Assembly (NCBI GenBank): GCA_964593795.1
Contig: CAZQJC010000020.1
Coordinates: 5,096 to 69,095 of the forward strand
Direction of reading: 5' to 3'
DNA length: 64,000 nt
Source: JAHFDS01 sp964593795
Lineage (GTDB): Bacteria; Myxococcota_A; Polyangia; JAHFDS01
Made by a program: the position numbers and the translations under genes. Position 1 is the stretch's first letter, and every line of letters begins with the position of its first letter. The notes beneath the pieces were generated by a model. That model did not search any database and was not told where the DNA came from. It saw only the letters and a program-made list of their open reading frames with translations. Of this stretch, positions 23,259 through 31,683 are shown in pieces.

Positions 23259-24296
23259 ATGACCGCCCAAGAGATCATCCAGCAGATCGAGGACGCCGGC
23301 CGCGAGTTCGCTCGCGCGATCGGCGACCTCCGCGACGAGCAGGCCATCCGCGCCGAGAAGGCGCGCGTGCTCGGCAAGAAGGGCAGCCTCGCCGGGGCCA
23401 TGAAGGGCCTCGGCGCGCTCGCGGCGCCCGATCGGCCGCGCGTCGGAGAGGCGCTCAACCGGGTCAAGGACGGCATCGAGGCCGAGGTCGAGCGGCGTCT
23501 ACGCGCGATCGCGGAGGAGGCCCTCGAGGCTGACCTCGCACGCCGCGTGGACGTGACGCTGCCGGCCAGGCCGCGCCGTCGCGGGCACCTGCACCTCCTG
23601 ACCCAGCTCCTGCGCGAGATCGAGGACATCTTCAAGGAGATCGGCTTCCAGGTCGAGACGGGGCCGCAGGTCGAGACGGACTTCCACAACTTCGAGGCGC
23701 TGAACATGCCGCCGGATCACCCGGCGCGTGACATGCAAGACACCTTCTTCATCGAGGGTGGCGAGGGGCAGCTCGTCCTGCGGACGCACACGTCGCCGGT
23801 GCAGATCCGCACCATGCTCGCGGGGCCGCCGCCCGTGCGCATCATCGCGCCGGGTGTGGTCTACCGCCGCGACGACGATCCGACGCACAGCCCGATGTTC
23901 ACGCAGGTCGAGTGCCTGTGCGTGGACCACGGCGTGTCGTTCGCCGATCTCAAGGGCACGCTGCTCCACTTCGTGCACCGCTTCTTCGGGCCGGACATCG
24001 GCATCCGGCTGCGGCCGTCGTTCTTCCCGTTCACCGAGCCGTCGGCCGAGATGGACATCCTGTGCCTCTTCTGCAAGGGACGCGGCTGCCGCATCTGCAA
24101 GCAGACGGGCTACCTCGAGGTCGGCGGCGCCGGCATGGTGGACCCCGCGGTCTTTGCGGCCTGCGGGTACGACCGCCACGACGTGACGGGCTTCGCGTTC
24201 GGCTTCGGCGTGGAGCGGATGGGCATGCTCCGCCACGGCGTGGACGACATCAAGCTCTGGTACGAGGGCGACGCCCGCTGGCTCGAACAATTCTGA
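23259..24296 (+). CDS. pheS: Phenylalanyl-tRNA synthetase alpha subunit
   Basis: A 345-residue catalytic subunit of the (alpha-beta)2 class II enzyme. An N-terminal coiled coil (about 1-90) is followed by motif 2 (PGVVYRRDDDPTHSPMFTQVE), motif 3 (FGFGVERMGML) and, between them, a Cys-rich loop CLFCKGRGCRICKQTGY found in many bacterial PheS proteins. GGAGG lies about 12 nt before ATG 23259. The stop is 12 nt before pheT; both subunits are needed to charge tRNA-Phe. Confidence 0.96.
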   Translation: MTAQEIIQQIEDAGREFARAIGDLRDEQAIRAEKARVLGKKGSLAGAMKGLGALAAPDRPRVGEALNRVKDGIEAEVERRLRAIAEEALEADLARRVDVTLPARPRRRGHLHLLTQLLREIEDIFKEIGFQVETGPQVETDFHNFEALNMPPDHPARDMQDTFFIEGGEGQLVLRTHTSPVQIRTMLAGPPPVRIIAPGVVYRRDDDPTHSPMFTQVECLCVDHGVSFADLKGTLLHFVHRFFGPDIGIRLRPSFFPFTEPSAEMDILCLFCKGRGCRICKQTGYLEVGGAGMVDPAVFAACGYDRHDVTGFAFGFGVERMGMLRHGVDDIKLWYEGDARWLEQF

Positions 24297-24308
24297 GAGG
24301 GAAGCCTC

Positions 24309-26795
24309 ATGCGCGTTTCTTGGAGCTGGCTCGGAGATCTCGTGGACCTCGGCGGAGAGACGCCGGAGACGCTCGCGAGGCGCTTGACGATGTCAGGGCT
24401 CGAGGTCGAGGGCTTCGATCGCATCGGGCACGGCCTCGACGACGTGGTGCTCGTCGAGGTGCGGCGGAGCGAGAAGCACCCGCGCGCCCAGAAGCTGACG
24501 CTCGTGTGGGTGTGGGACGGTACGGCCGAGACGCGGGTCGTATGCGGCGCGCCGAACGTGCCGGCGCCCGGCCATCGGGTCGCGTGGGCGCGGCCCGGCA
24601 CGCGCATGCCCGACGGGCGTGTGCTCGATGCTCGCGAGATCCAGGGCGAGGTTTCGCCGGGGATGCTGTGCTCGGAGCGCGAGCTCGGCCTGTCGGACGA
24701 GGGCGAGGGCATCCTCGTCCTGCCGCCGGGCGCGGGCGCGCTCGGGCGTCCCGCGGTGGACGCGCTCGGTGCGCGCGACGTGGTCCTCGAGGTGAACGTC
24801 ACGCCCAACCGGGCGGACTGCATGGGGCACCTCGGGATCGCGCGCGAGGTGGCGGCGCTCCTCGGCCGGCCGTTCCGCACGCCCGCGCCGCAGCCAGCGG
24901 AGCACGGCAAGCCCACCGCGGGCCGCGTGACGGTCACGATCGAGGACCCGTCCGCGTGCGGCCGCTACACCGCGCGCGTGATCGACGGCGTGCGCATCGG
25001 GCCCTCGCCGATGTGGATGCAGCGGCGGCTGCGCGCGGTCGGCGTGCGGCCGATCTCGAACGTCGTCGACGTGACGAACTACGTGCTCTTCGAGTACGGG
25101 CAGCCCTTGCACGCGTTCGACCTCGACAGGGTCGCGGAAGGTCGTGTCATCGTGCGGCTGGCCCGGTCGGGCGAGCGGTTCGTGACGCTCGACGGGCAGG
25201 AGCGCGCCCTCGAGGCCGACGACGTCGTGATCGCGGACCCGCGCGGAGGGATCGCGCTCGGCGGCGTGATGGGCGGCCGGGACAGCGAGGTCACGGACGG
25301 GACCACGACGATCCTGCTCGAGTCGGCCAGCTTCGCCCCGGGGCGCATCCGCCGGACGTCGCGGCGGCTCGCGCTGCGGAGCGAGGCGTCGCAGCGCTTC
25401 GAGCGCGGCGTGGACGTCGAGGCCGTGGCCGCGGCGAGCACGCGGGCGGCCATGCTCATCGCCGAGACGGCGGGCGGGACGATCGCGCCCGGCATGGTGG
25501 ACGCCTATCCGGGACGTGCCGAGCGCGCCATCGTCTCGCTGCGGCCGGCGATGGTGGACCGCGTCCTCGGCGTCGAGGTGGGCGTGGCCGAGACGACCTC
25601 GATCCTGGAGCGGCTGGGGCTCGAGATCACGCCGGGCGAGACGCTCGTCGCGCGGGTGCCGAGCTACCGCGGGGACCTCACGCGCGAGGCGGACCTCATC
25701 GAGGAGATCGCGCGCGTCCGTGGCTTCGATGCGATCCCGGCCCGGATCCCCGGGGGGCTCGGCGCGGTCGAGGGGCGCGGGGGGCGGGCGCGACAGCCGG
25801 TGGAGCTCGCGCGCGACGCGCTCTGCGATGCGGGCCTCGACGAGGCGATCACCTACGGCTTCGCAGCGCCCTCGCGGCTCGCGTGGTTCGCGCCGGTCGA
25901 CCCCGGTGCGATCGATGTGCCCCCCGGCGCCGAGCTGTCCACGCGCGTTCGCTTCGGCGGAGCCGAGCGCCGCACGCTGGCCAATCCCCTTCGTGAGGAT
26001 CACCTCGGCCTGCGGCCCAACCTGCTTCCGAACCTCCTCGACGTCGTGAAGCTGAACCTCGACCGGGGCTCGCGGGACCTCGCGCTCTTCGAGGTCGGCA
26101 CGGTGTTCCACGAGTCACGCGAGGAGGTGGATCCCCGAGGCCGCACCACGCGCAAGCCGGTGGAGCGCGTGCACGCGGCGGGCGTGCTGTGCGGCCGGCG
26201 CAAGGGCTGGCTGGCGGCGCCCGAGGGAATCGACTTCTTCGACGCCAAGGCGGCGGTCGAGCACGTCGCCGCTGCGCTCGGGGCGCGGGCGGTCTGCGTC
26301 CCCGCCACGAGGGCGCCCGAGTGGATGCATCCGGGGGTCCGCGCGTGGGTCTACCTCGAGGGCCCCGCGGGAAGGCACCTCCTCGGCGTGGTGGGCGAGC
26401 TCTCGCCGCGGCTCCGGCTGCGCTACGCGATCGACTGCCCGGTCTTCGCGTTCGAGCTGGATCTGTCCGAGGCGCCGGTGCCGCCGCACACCCAGATGAC
26501 GCACCTGCCGCGGCACCCGGCGATCGCCCGGGATGTCTCGCTGCTGGTCGATGTGATGCTGCCGGCGGCCACGGTCGAAGCGGCGCTGCGGGCCACGCAC
26601 GAGCCGCTGCTCGTGGGCGCCGAGGTGGTCGAGGACTATCGCGATCCGACACACGTGCCGGCCGGCAAGAAGGCGCTCCTGTGGGCGCTCACGTACCGTG
26701 CGGCCGACCGGACGCTCACCGACGCGGAGGTCGAGGCGGCGCACGAGGCGCTGGTCGGCAAGGCCTGCCAGGGCCTCGGCGCAGTGCGCCGCTGA
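24309..26795 (+). CDS. pheT: Phenylalanyl-tRNA synthetase beta subunit
   Basis: An 828-residue subunit, slightly longer than the usual 790-810. In order: N-terminal tRNA-binding OB domain (about 40-155; SEKHPRAQKLTLVWV and SPGMLCSERELGL), B3/B4 editing domain (ISNVVDVTNYVLFEYGQPLHAFDLD), B5 domain, catalytic-like core and a C-terminal ferredoxin-fold anticodon-binding domain (HLPRHPAIARDVSLLVD). It provides editing and tRNA recognition for PheS. Co-transcribed with pheS. Confidence 0.96.
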   Translation: MRVSWSWLGDLVDLGGETPETLARRLTMSGLEVEGFDRIGHGLDDVVLVEVRRSEKHPRAQKLTLVWVWDGTAETRVVCGAPNVPAPGHRVAWARPGTRMPDGRVLDAREIQGEVSPGMLCSERELGLSDEGEGILVLPPGAGALGRPAVDALGARDVVLEVNVTPNRADCMGHLGIAREVAALLGRPFRTPAPQPAEHGKPTAGRVTVTIEDPSACGRYTARVIDGVRIGPSPMWMQRRLRAVGVRPISNVVDVTNYVLFEYGQPLHAFDLDRVAEGRVIVRLARSGERFVTLDGQERALEADDVVIADPRGGIALGGVMGGRDSEVTDGTTTILLESASFAPGRIRRTSRRLALRSEASQRFERGVDVEAVAAASTRAAMLIAETAGGTIAPGMVDAYPGRAERAIVSLRPAMVDRVLGVEVGVAETTSILERLGLEITPGETLVARVPSYRGDLTREADLIEEIARVRGFDAIPARIPGGLGAVEGRGGRARQPVELARDALCDAGLDEAITYGFAAPSRLAWFAPVDPGAIDVPPGAELSTRVRFGGAERRTLANPLREDHLGLRPNLLPNLLDVVKLNLDRGSRDLALFEVGTVFHESREEVDPRGRTTRKPVERVHAAGVLCGRRKGWLAAPEGIDFFDAKAAVEHVAAALGARAVCVPATRAPEWMHPGVRAWVYLEGPAGRHLLGVVGELSPRLRLRYAIDCPVFAFELDLSEAPVPPHTQMTHLPRHPAIARDVSLLVDVMLPAATVEAALRATHEPLLVGAEVVEDYRDPTHVPAGKKALLWALTYRAADRTLTDAEVEAAHEALVGKACQGLGAVRR

Positions 26796-26807
26796 GGACC
26801 GCCCTCG

Positions 26808-26847
26808 AAGCGGAAGGGATTGATGTTCCTATGGGTTCCGCCTTCGG
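26808..26847 (+). other. Imperfect inverted repeat after pheT
   Basis: CGAAG-CGGAA and TTCCG-C-CTTCG enclose about 18 nt with one bulged C, just after the pheT stop and before the ihfA promoter. Possible attenuator or processing hairpin; no T tract follows. Confidence 0.35.
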
Positions 26848-26852
26848 ATGAA

Positions 26853-26881
26853 TTGACTCCGGCGGCGCGCGGAAGTACCGT
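26853..26881 (+). promoter_or_regulatory. ihfA promoter
   Basis: TTGACT (26853-26858), a 17-nt spacer and TACCGT (26876-26881). It predicts a start near 26888 and a short leader with GGAGG before ATG 26903, so ihfA can be expressed independently of pheST. Confidence 0.65.
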
Positions 26882-26902
26882 CGAGTCGTTCGGAGGACTG
26901 AA

Positions 26903-27181
26903 ATGACGAAGGCTGACATCATCGAGAAGGTCTACGAGCAGGTGGGCGGGTGCTCGAAGAAGGAGGCTGCCGAGATCGTCGAGACGGTGTTCGACACGAT
27001 CAAGGAGACCCTCGAGCGCGGGGAGAAGATCAAGATCAGCGGTTTCGGTAACTTCGTCGTCCGCGACAAGAACTCTCGCGTCGGTCGCAACCCGCAGACG
27101 GGCGAGGAGATCACCATCTCGGCCCGCCGCGTGCTCACGTTCAAGCCCTCGCAGGTGCTCAAGAGCGCCCTGAACGGGTAG
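26903..27181 (+). CDS. ihfA: Integration host factor subunit alpha (IHF/HU family)
   Basis: A 92-residue DNA-bending protein. It shows MTKADIIEKVYEQVGGCSKKEAAEIVETVFDTI helices, then GEKIKISGFGNFVVRDK and the DNA-clasping arm RVGRNPQTGEEITISARRV, which favours IHF-alpha over HU. IHF bends DNA at promoters, including sigma54 promoters such as those served by the activator at 16724-18556 (inference). The pheT-ihfA-merR order is common in proteobacteria and relatives. GGAGG lies 7 nt before the ATG. Confidence 0.94.
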   Translation: MTKADIIEKVYEQVGGCSKKEAAEIVETVFDTIKETLERGEKIKISGFGNFVVRDKNSRVGRNPQTGEEITISARRVLTFKPSQVLKSALNG

Positions 27182-27209
27182 GGCGTCCCTCCCGCTCGCT
27201 GGCCCGTCC

Positions 27210-27566
27210 GTGCGGAAGCGCCCTGTTCCGGCCGCAGCCGGCGCCTCGATTCCGGATCGCGCGTACTTCAAGATCGGCCAGGCGGCCGCCGTGGTGGGCG
27301 TACCCACCTCCACGCTCCGGTACTGGGAGTCGGAGATCCCCCACCTTCGCCCCGGGCGTTCGCCGGCGGGACACCGGGTCTATTCGCGCGTCCAGGTGCT
27401 GCGCCTCGTGGAGCTGCGACAGGCCATCGAGGGCCGTGGCCTGACGCTCGAGGGCGCTCGCAGGGCGCTGGCGGGGCGCGATCCCGCGGGAGCCGCGGAC
27501 AAGATCGGGCGCGTCCGCGCGGAGGCGGAGGCGCTGCTCCTGCTGGCCGCCGAACCCGAGGATTGA
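27210..27566 (+). CDS. MerR-family transcriptional regulator
   Basis: A 118-residue regulator. After about 20 residues comes a MerR winged-helix: YFKIGQAAAVVGVPTSTLRYWESEIPHLRPGRSPAGHRVYSRVQVLRLVELRQAI, with the typical LRYWE and R-Y wing. The C-terminal part is short, with no metal-binding cysteines, so it is not a metal sensor of the classical kind. It begins with GTG 28 nt after ihfA. Small MerR proteins beside ihfA are common and mostly uncharacterised. Confidence 0.88.
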   Translation: MRKRPVPAAAGASIPDRAYFKIGQAAAVVGVPTSTLRYWESEIPHLRPGRSPAGHRVYSRVQVLRLVELRQAIEGRGLTLEGARRALAGRDPAGAADKIGRVRAEAEALLLLAAEPED

Positions 27567-27591
27567 CGCCCCTGCACGTGCGTGGTAGTTG
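27563..27591 (+). promoter_or_regulatory. tRNA-Pro promoter
   Basis: TTGACG (27563-27568, overlapping the merR stop), a 17-nt spacer and TAGTTG (27586-27591), 27 nt before the tRNA. Confidence 0.6.
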
Positions 27592-27618
27592 AACCCCCGT
27601 CCGTCGGTAGGCAGCACT

Positions 27619-27694
<76 letters not shown>

Positions 27695-27704
27695 TGGACG
27701 GCTC

Positions 27705-27742
27705 GGAGACTGGGAGAGGAACCCCAGTCTCCTTTTGTTTTT
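27705..27742 (+). terminator. Rho-independent terminator after tRNA-Pro
   Basis: GGAGACTGGG (27705-27714) pairs with CCCAGTCTCC (27723-27732) and is followed directly by TTTTGTTTTT (27733-27742). The only textbook intrinsic terminator I see in the window. Confidence 0.92.
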
Positions 27743-27768
27743 CCGGAGCTCGAAGCCGCACTTCGGCC

Positions 27769-28542
27769 ATGACTCGACCGCTCATCCTCCTGTCCAACGA
27801 CGACGGCATCCGGGCACGCGGCCTCGCGGCGCTCGAGGAGGCCCTCGCTGGTCTGGGCGACCTGCTCGTCGTCGCGCCCGACCAGGAGCGGAGCGCCATC
27901 AGCCACGCGATCAGCCTGCACACGCCGCTGCGCGCCGAGCCCCACGGGGCCGGCCGCTACGCGGTCAGCGGGACGCCCTGCGACTGCGTCTACCTGGGTG
28001 TCCTGCACCTCGCGCCGCGCAGGCCCGCCCTGGTCGTCTCGGGGGTGAACCACGGGTTCAACCTGGGCTCGGACGTCTTCTACTCGGGCACGCTCGCGGC
28101 GGCCGTCGAGGGTGTGCTGCGGGGGATCCCGTCCATCGCGGTCTCCACGGGCTCGCTGGAGCACCAGCCATTCAAGGACGAGGACTTCGTGACCGCGGCG
28201 GGTATCGCGCGGCGCCTGGCCGAGGACGTCCTCACGCACGGCCTCGCCCCGAGCACGGTGCTCAACGTCAACGTCCCGGCCGGCAAGCAGCCGCGCGGCG
28301 TGTGCTGGGCGCGCCTCGGGCACCGGCATTACCGCGATCAGGTCGAGGTCCGCAGCGACCTGCGCGACAAGGTCTACTACTGGATCGGCGGGCCTGCGAC
28401 CGGCTTCGGGGACATCGAGGGGTCGGATGGCGTGCTCGTGGACCAGGGGTACGCGTCGGTCACCCCGCTGCACCTCGACCTCACGCACGAGGGGATGATG
28501 GGCAACCCGCCTCCGTTCCGGCTCGACCGCCCCGCCGGCTGA
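27769..28542 (+). CDS. surE: 5'/3'-nucleotidase SurE
   Basis: A 257-residue metal-dependent nucleoside monophosphate phosphatase. The family signature LLSNDDGIRARGL holds the metal-binding Asp pair; VAPDQERSAISHAI, SGTPCDCVYLGV and SGVNHGFNLGSDVFYSGTLAAAVEG complete the active site. It is a stationary-phase and stress nucleotidase in other bacteria. Start ATG 27769. It lies just downstream of a terminator, and I see no clear promoter in the 26 nt between. Confidence 0.95.
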   Translation: MTRPLILLSNDDGIRARGLAALEEALAGLGDLLVVAPDQERSAISHAISLHTPLRAEPHGAGRYAVSGTPCDCVYLGVLHLAPRRPALVVSGVNHGFNLGSDVFYSGTLAAAVEGVLRGIPSIAVSTGSLEHQPFKDEDFVTAAGIARRLAEDVLTHGLAPSTVLNVNVPAGKQPRGVCWARLGHRHYRDQVEVRSDLRDKVYYWIGGPATGFGDIEGSDGVLVDQGYASVTPLHLDLTHEGMMGNPPPFRLDRPAG

Positions 28543-28619
28543 ATTTGCGGCGACCGCGGCGGCGGCCGACAATCCGCTAGCTGCCGAACCACGCGCTGCT
28601 CCTGAAATCCGCGCTGTCG

Positions 28620-29300
28620 GTGCTGCTCGGCACCCTGGTCGGCTGCGCCAGCAGCGCGCCGCTCCACCCGCAGCATCCGCCGCTCGAGCTGCACGGCCGC
28701 TGGGTGACGGCCGTGGAGGGCGACACCGCGGACGCGCTGGCCAGGCAGCACGGCGCGCCCGTCGACGACGTCGCGGAGCTCAACGACGTGGACCCGGAGA
28801 CACCGATCCCCCCGGGGACCAAGGTCTTCATCCCGCGCTGGGGCAAGGAGGTCGCGCCGCGCGAGCGCGCAGCCGTTGCGGCCCGGCCGCGCGCGGCGAG
28901 TCCACCCGGCAAGGTGCGCGGGACGTTCCGGCTCTCCTGGCCGGTCGTGGGGAACGTGACGTCGCGCTTCGGGCCCCGCTGGGGCCGCATGCACGAGGGC
29001 ATCGACATCATGGTGCCCGAGGGCACGGACGTGCGTGCGGCCGCCGCAGGCAAGGTCGTCTACTCGGGCAACAAGCTGCGCGGCTTCGGGAACCTGGTCA
29101 TCATCCTGCACGAAGGGCGCTTCTTGACCGTGTACGCGCACAACCGCGAGAATCTCGTCCGCGAGCGCACCTACGTGGACCGTGGCCAGGTGATCGCCCG
29201 CGTCGGCACGACCGGCCACTCCACGGCGCCACACTTGCATTTCGAGGTCCGCGTCGGTGACGTGCCGCAGGACCCACTCGATTTCCTGGAGGAGCGATGA
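28620..29300 (+). CDS. LysM/M23 peptidoglycan-hydrolase-like lipoprotein (NlpD/EnvC type)
   Basis: About 226 residues. A LysM-like segment (VTAVEGDTADALARQHGAPVDDVAELNDVD) binds peptidoglycan and the C-terminal M23 domain has SRFGPRWGRMHEGIDIMVPEG and the zinc HxH motif in APHLHFEVR, so it could be an active endopeptidase. A lipobox (LVGC) is present. GTG 28620 gives a very short signal without a basic start; a CTG at 28602 would give LKSALSVLLGTLVGC, a much better signal, but CTG starts are rare. The stop overlaps apt by 4 nt. Confidence 0.85.
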   Translation: MLLGTLVGCASSAPLHPQHPPLELHGRWVTAVEGDTADALARQHGAPVDDVAELNDVDPETPIPPGTKVFIPRWGKEVAPRERAAVAARPRAASPPGKVRGTFRLSWPVVGNVTSRFGPRWGRMHEGIDIMVPEGTDVRAAAAGKVVYSGNKLRGFGNLVIILHEGRFLTVYAHNRENLVRERTYVDRGQVIARVGTTGHSTAPHLHFEVRVGDVPQDPLDFLEER

Positions 29301-29986
29301 AGAAGCGTCCGAAGAGCGCGAGCCCCACGCGCGCGAAGAAGGCCGGCGGCAAGGCCCCCGCAAAGAAGGCGGCAGCCAAGGCCCGGCCGAAGAAGTCGGC
29401 CAGGGCCAAGGCGAGCGCCAAGGCCAAGGGCGGCAAGCGCACGCGCGAGGCCGTCGTACGCGATCTGATGGAGCGCATCCGCGACATCCCGGACTTCCCG
29501 AAGCCCGGCATCCTGTTCAAGGACATCACGCCCCTGCTCGGGCATCCACCGTCGCTCGAGGCCATCGTGGAGCAACTGGCGGCCGGGATTCGCAAGAGCG
29601 GCGCCGAGCTGCTCGTGGGCATCGAGTCGCGCGGGTTCATCTTCGGCGCACCCCTGGCGCTCGTGCTGGGGCTGCCGTTCGTGCCCGTGCGCAAGCCGGG
29701 CAAGCTCCCGTACAAGACGGTCAAGGTGTCCTACGCGCTCGAGTACGGGCACGACTCGCTCGAGATGCACGAGGACGCGATCGCGCACGGCGCCAAGGTC
29801 TGCATCGTCGATGATCTGCTCGCGACGGGCGGCACCGCGGGCGGCACCGCGCAGCTGGTCGAGCAGCAGGGAGGGCAAGTGGTGTCGTTCGCCTTCGTGA
29901 TCGAGCTCGGGTTCCTGGGGGGGCGCGGCAAGCTCCTGGCCCCGCGCGCCGGCACCGAGGTGCTGTCCCTCATTCGCTACGACTGA
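29297..29986 (+). CDS. apt: Adenine phosphoribosyltransferase with histone-H1-like N-terminal tail
   Basis: A 229-residue enzyme that salvages adenine with PRPP to AMP. The catalytic part begins VVRDLMERIRDIPDFPKPGILFKDITPLL and has VGIESRGFIFG and the PRPP loop VCIVDDLLATGGTAGG; it is complete. Before it are about 48 residues made almost entirely of Lys, Ala, Arg and Gly (KKAGGKAPAKKAAAKARPKK), resembling a histone H1 or AlgP-type tail, which normal Apt proteins lack. ATG 29297 overlaps the M23 gene's stop. The tail could bind nucleic acid (inference). Confidence 0.93.
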   Translation: MKKRPKSASPTRAKKAGGKAPAKKAAAKARPKKSARAKASAKAKGGKRTREAVVRDLMERIRDIPDFPKPGILFKDITPLLGHPPSLEAIVEQLAAGIRKSGAELLVGIESRGFIFGAPLALVLGLPFVPVRKPGKLPYKTVKVSYALEYGHDSLEMHEDAIAHGAKVCIVDDLLATGGTAGGTAQLVEQQGGQVVSFAFVIELGFLGGRGKLLAPRAGTEVLSLIRYD

Positions 29987-29988
29987 CG

Positions 29989-31683
29989 ATGCGCTGGCGG
30001 AGCGGCCACAGAGAGTCGCTCGGGACGCTCCTCGCGTTCCTCGTGGGCTCGTTCGCGGCGTACCTGCCGGCCCTCCGCGGGCGCTGGGTCTACGACGACA
30101 TTCCGCTCATCCTCGAGCAAGGCTGCTTCCGCTCGCTCGCCCGCATCCCGGAGATGCTCGCGGTCTGGCAGCGTGGCGCGTGCAACCAGCGCCCGCTCCG
30201 GTACGTCACCTACGCGTTCGACCACGCCGTCTTCGGGATGGATCCGCTCGGGTGGCACGCCGTCAACGCGTTCCTGCACGGCGTCGTCTGCTGGATGCTG
30301 TATCGGCTCCTCGGTCGGCTGGGACGGTCGAAGGTCGCGGCGGGCGTGGCGGCGGGCCTGCTGTGCGTGCATCCCATCTGCACGGAGGCCGTCGCGTACG
30401 TGTCCGGGCGGCGCGATCTGCTCGCGGGGTTCTTCGCCATCGCATGCGTCTCGGCGTATGTGTCTGCCACGACGAGGCGGAGCCCGCTGCACGCGGTGGG
30501 CGCCGTCCTCGCGTTCCTGGCGGCCACGCTGTCCTACGACGGGGCGGTTGCGCTCGTCGGCGTGCTCGTGCTGCTCGAGGTGCGAGCGCTCGTGGCCGAT
30601 CCGGCGGCGCGCCCAGGGCTCTGGCGGCGGCCCGCGTGGTGGGTGATCGGGCCGATCCTCGCGCTCGGCGCGGCCTACGCGGCCTTTCGCGTGCTCTCGT
30701 TCTCGCCCTCGGGCAAGCACGAGCTCTGGGGCGGCTCGCTCGGCGCTCACGTGGCGACCGTGCTGCGCGTGCACCTGCAGTACCTCAGGCAGCTCGCGCT
30801 GCCGCTCTGGTTGCAGGCGGACTACGGCGACGGCGCCTTCCGGATCTCCTCCACGCTGCTCGAGCCGGCGGCGATGCTGGCCCTGGCCGTGGTCGGGGGA
30901 GCCGTGGGGCTGGGGCTCTGGCTCCTCCGGAGGGGAAGCTGGGCGGGCGTGGCGATCCTTGCCTACTTCGGCCTGCTGCTGCCCTCGAGCCACCTCGTCG
31001 TGCACCACGAGCTCGCGGCGGAGCACCGGCTGTACGTGCCCGCGATGGCGCTCTTCGCCCTGCTGGGTGAGGGCGTGGAGCGGCTGGCCCGGAGGCGGCG
31101 AGTGCTCGCCCTCCCCGCGGTGCTGGTGGCCGCGGCGCTGCTCGTCCTGACCTGGCGGCGCGACCGAGCGTGGGCGAGCGAGGCGGCCCTGTGGACCGCG
31201 ACCCTGGAGGTGGCCCCGCGCTCGGCGCGAGCGCTCGGCAACCTCGGCGTCCTGGCCGCGGCCCGGCGCGACACCGCCGAGGCCGAGCGCATGTTCCGCG
31301 CTGCGGTGGAGATCCGCCCGGGGGACTGCGTGAACCTGCGCAACTGGGGTCGCGCCTTGCTGGCGACGGACCGCGCGGCCGAGGCGGCGAGCGTGCTCGA
31401 GCGGGCCCTCGCGTGTCAGCCGCACGCCTCCGCTTGGCTCGAGCTCGGCTTCGCGCGAAGGGCCCTCGCGGACCGCGCGGGCGCCGAGGAGGCGGTCGCC
31501 AAGGCGGTCACCATCGACCCCGAGTACTTCGATGCGCTCGTGACCTGGGGAGAGCTGGCCGCGACCGACGCGGACCGCCGGCTACGGTGGGAGAGGGCGC
31601 TTTCTGTGAAGAGGGCGCCGAGGCCGGACGCCAAGGCGGTGCTGCGGAGGCGGCTCGAGGCCGCCCCTCATCACATGAAGTAG
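29989..31683 (+). CDS. Polytopic membrane protein with TPR repeats, TMTC-like glycosyltransferase
   Basis: 564 residues. About ten membrane segments fill the first 390 residues, and a C-terminal TPR region (ALGNLGVLAAARRDTAEAERMFRAAVEIRPG; LERALACQPHASAWLELGFARRAL) follows. WVYDDIPLI in the first loop and HPICTEAVAYVSGRRDLLAG match motifs of the TMTC family of GT-C O-mannosyltransferases, and EHRLYVPAMAL matches a later conserved segment. A role in protein O-glycosylation from a lipid-linked sugar is therefore likely but unproven. It starts 3 nt after apt and its 3' end overlaps the next gene on the other strand by 13 bp. Confidence 0.8.
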   Translation: MRWRSGHRESLGTLLAFLVGSFAAYLPALRGRWVYDDIPLILEQGCFRSLARIPEMLAVWQRGACNQRPLRYVTYAFDHAVFGMDPLGWHAVNAFLHGVVCWMLYRLLGRLGRSKVAAGVAAGLLCVHPICTEAVAYVSGRRDLLAGFFAIACVSAYVSATTRRSPLHAVGAVLAFLAATLSYDGAVALVGVLVLLEVRALVADPAARPGLWRRPAWWVIGPILALGAAYAAFRVLSFSPSGKHELWGGSLGAHVATVLRVHLQYLRQLALPLWLQADYGDGAFRISSTLLEPAAMLALAVVGGAVGLGLWLLRRGSWAGVAILAYFGLLLPSSHLVVHHELAAEHRLYVPAMALFALLGEGVERLARRRRVLALPAVLVAAALLVLTWRRDRAWASEAALWTATLEVAPRSARALGNLGVLAAARRDTAEAERMFRAAVEIRPGDCVNLRNWGRALLATDRAAEAASVLERALACQPHASAWLELGFARRALADRAGAEEAVAKAVTIDPEYFDALVTWGELAATDADRRLRWERALSVKRAPRPDAKAVLRRRLEAAPHHMK

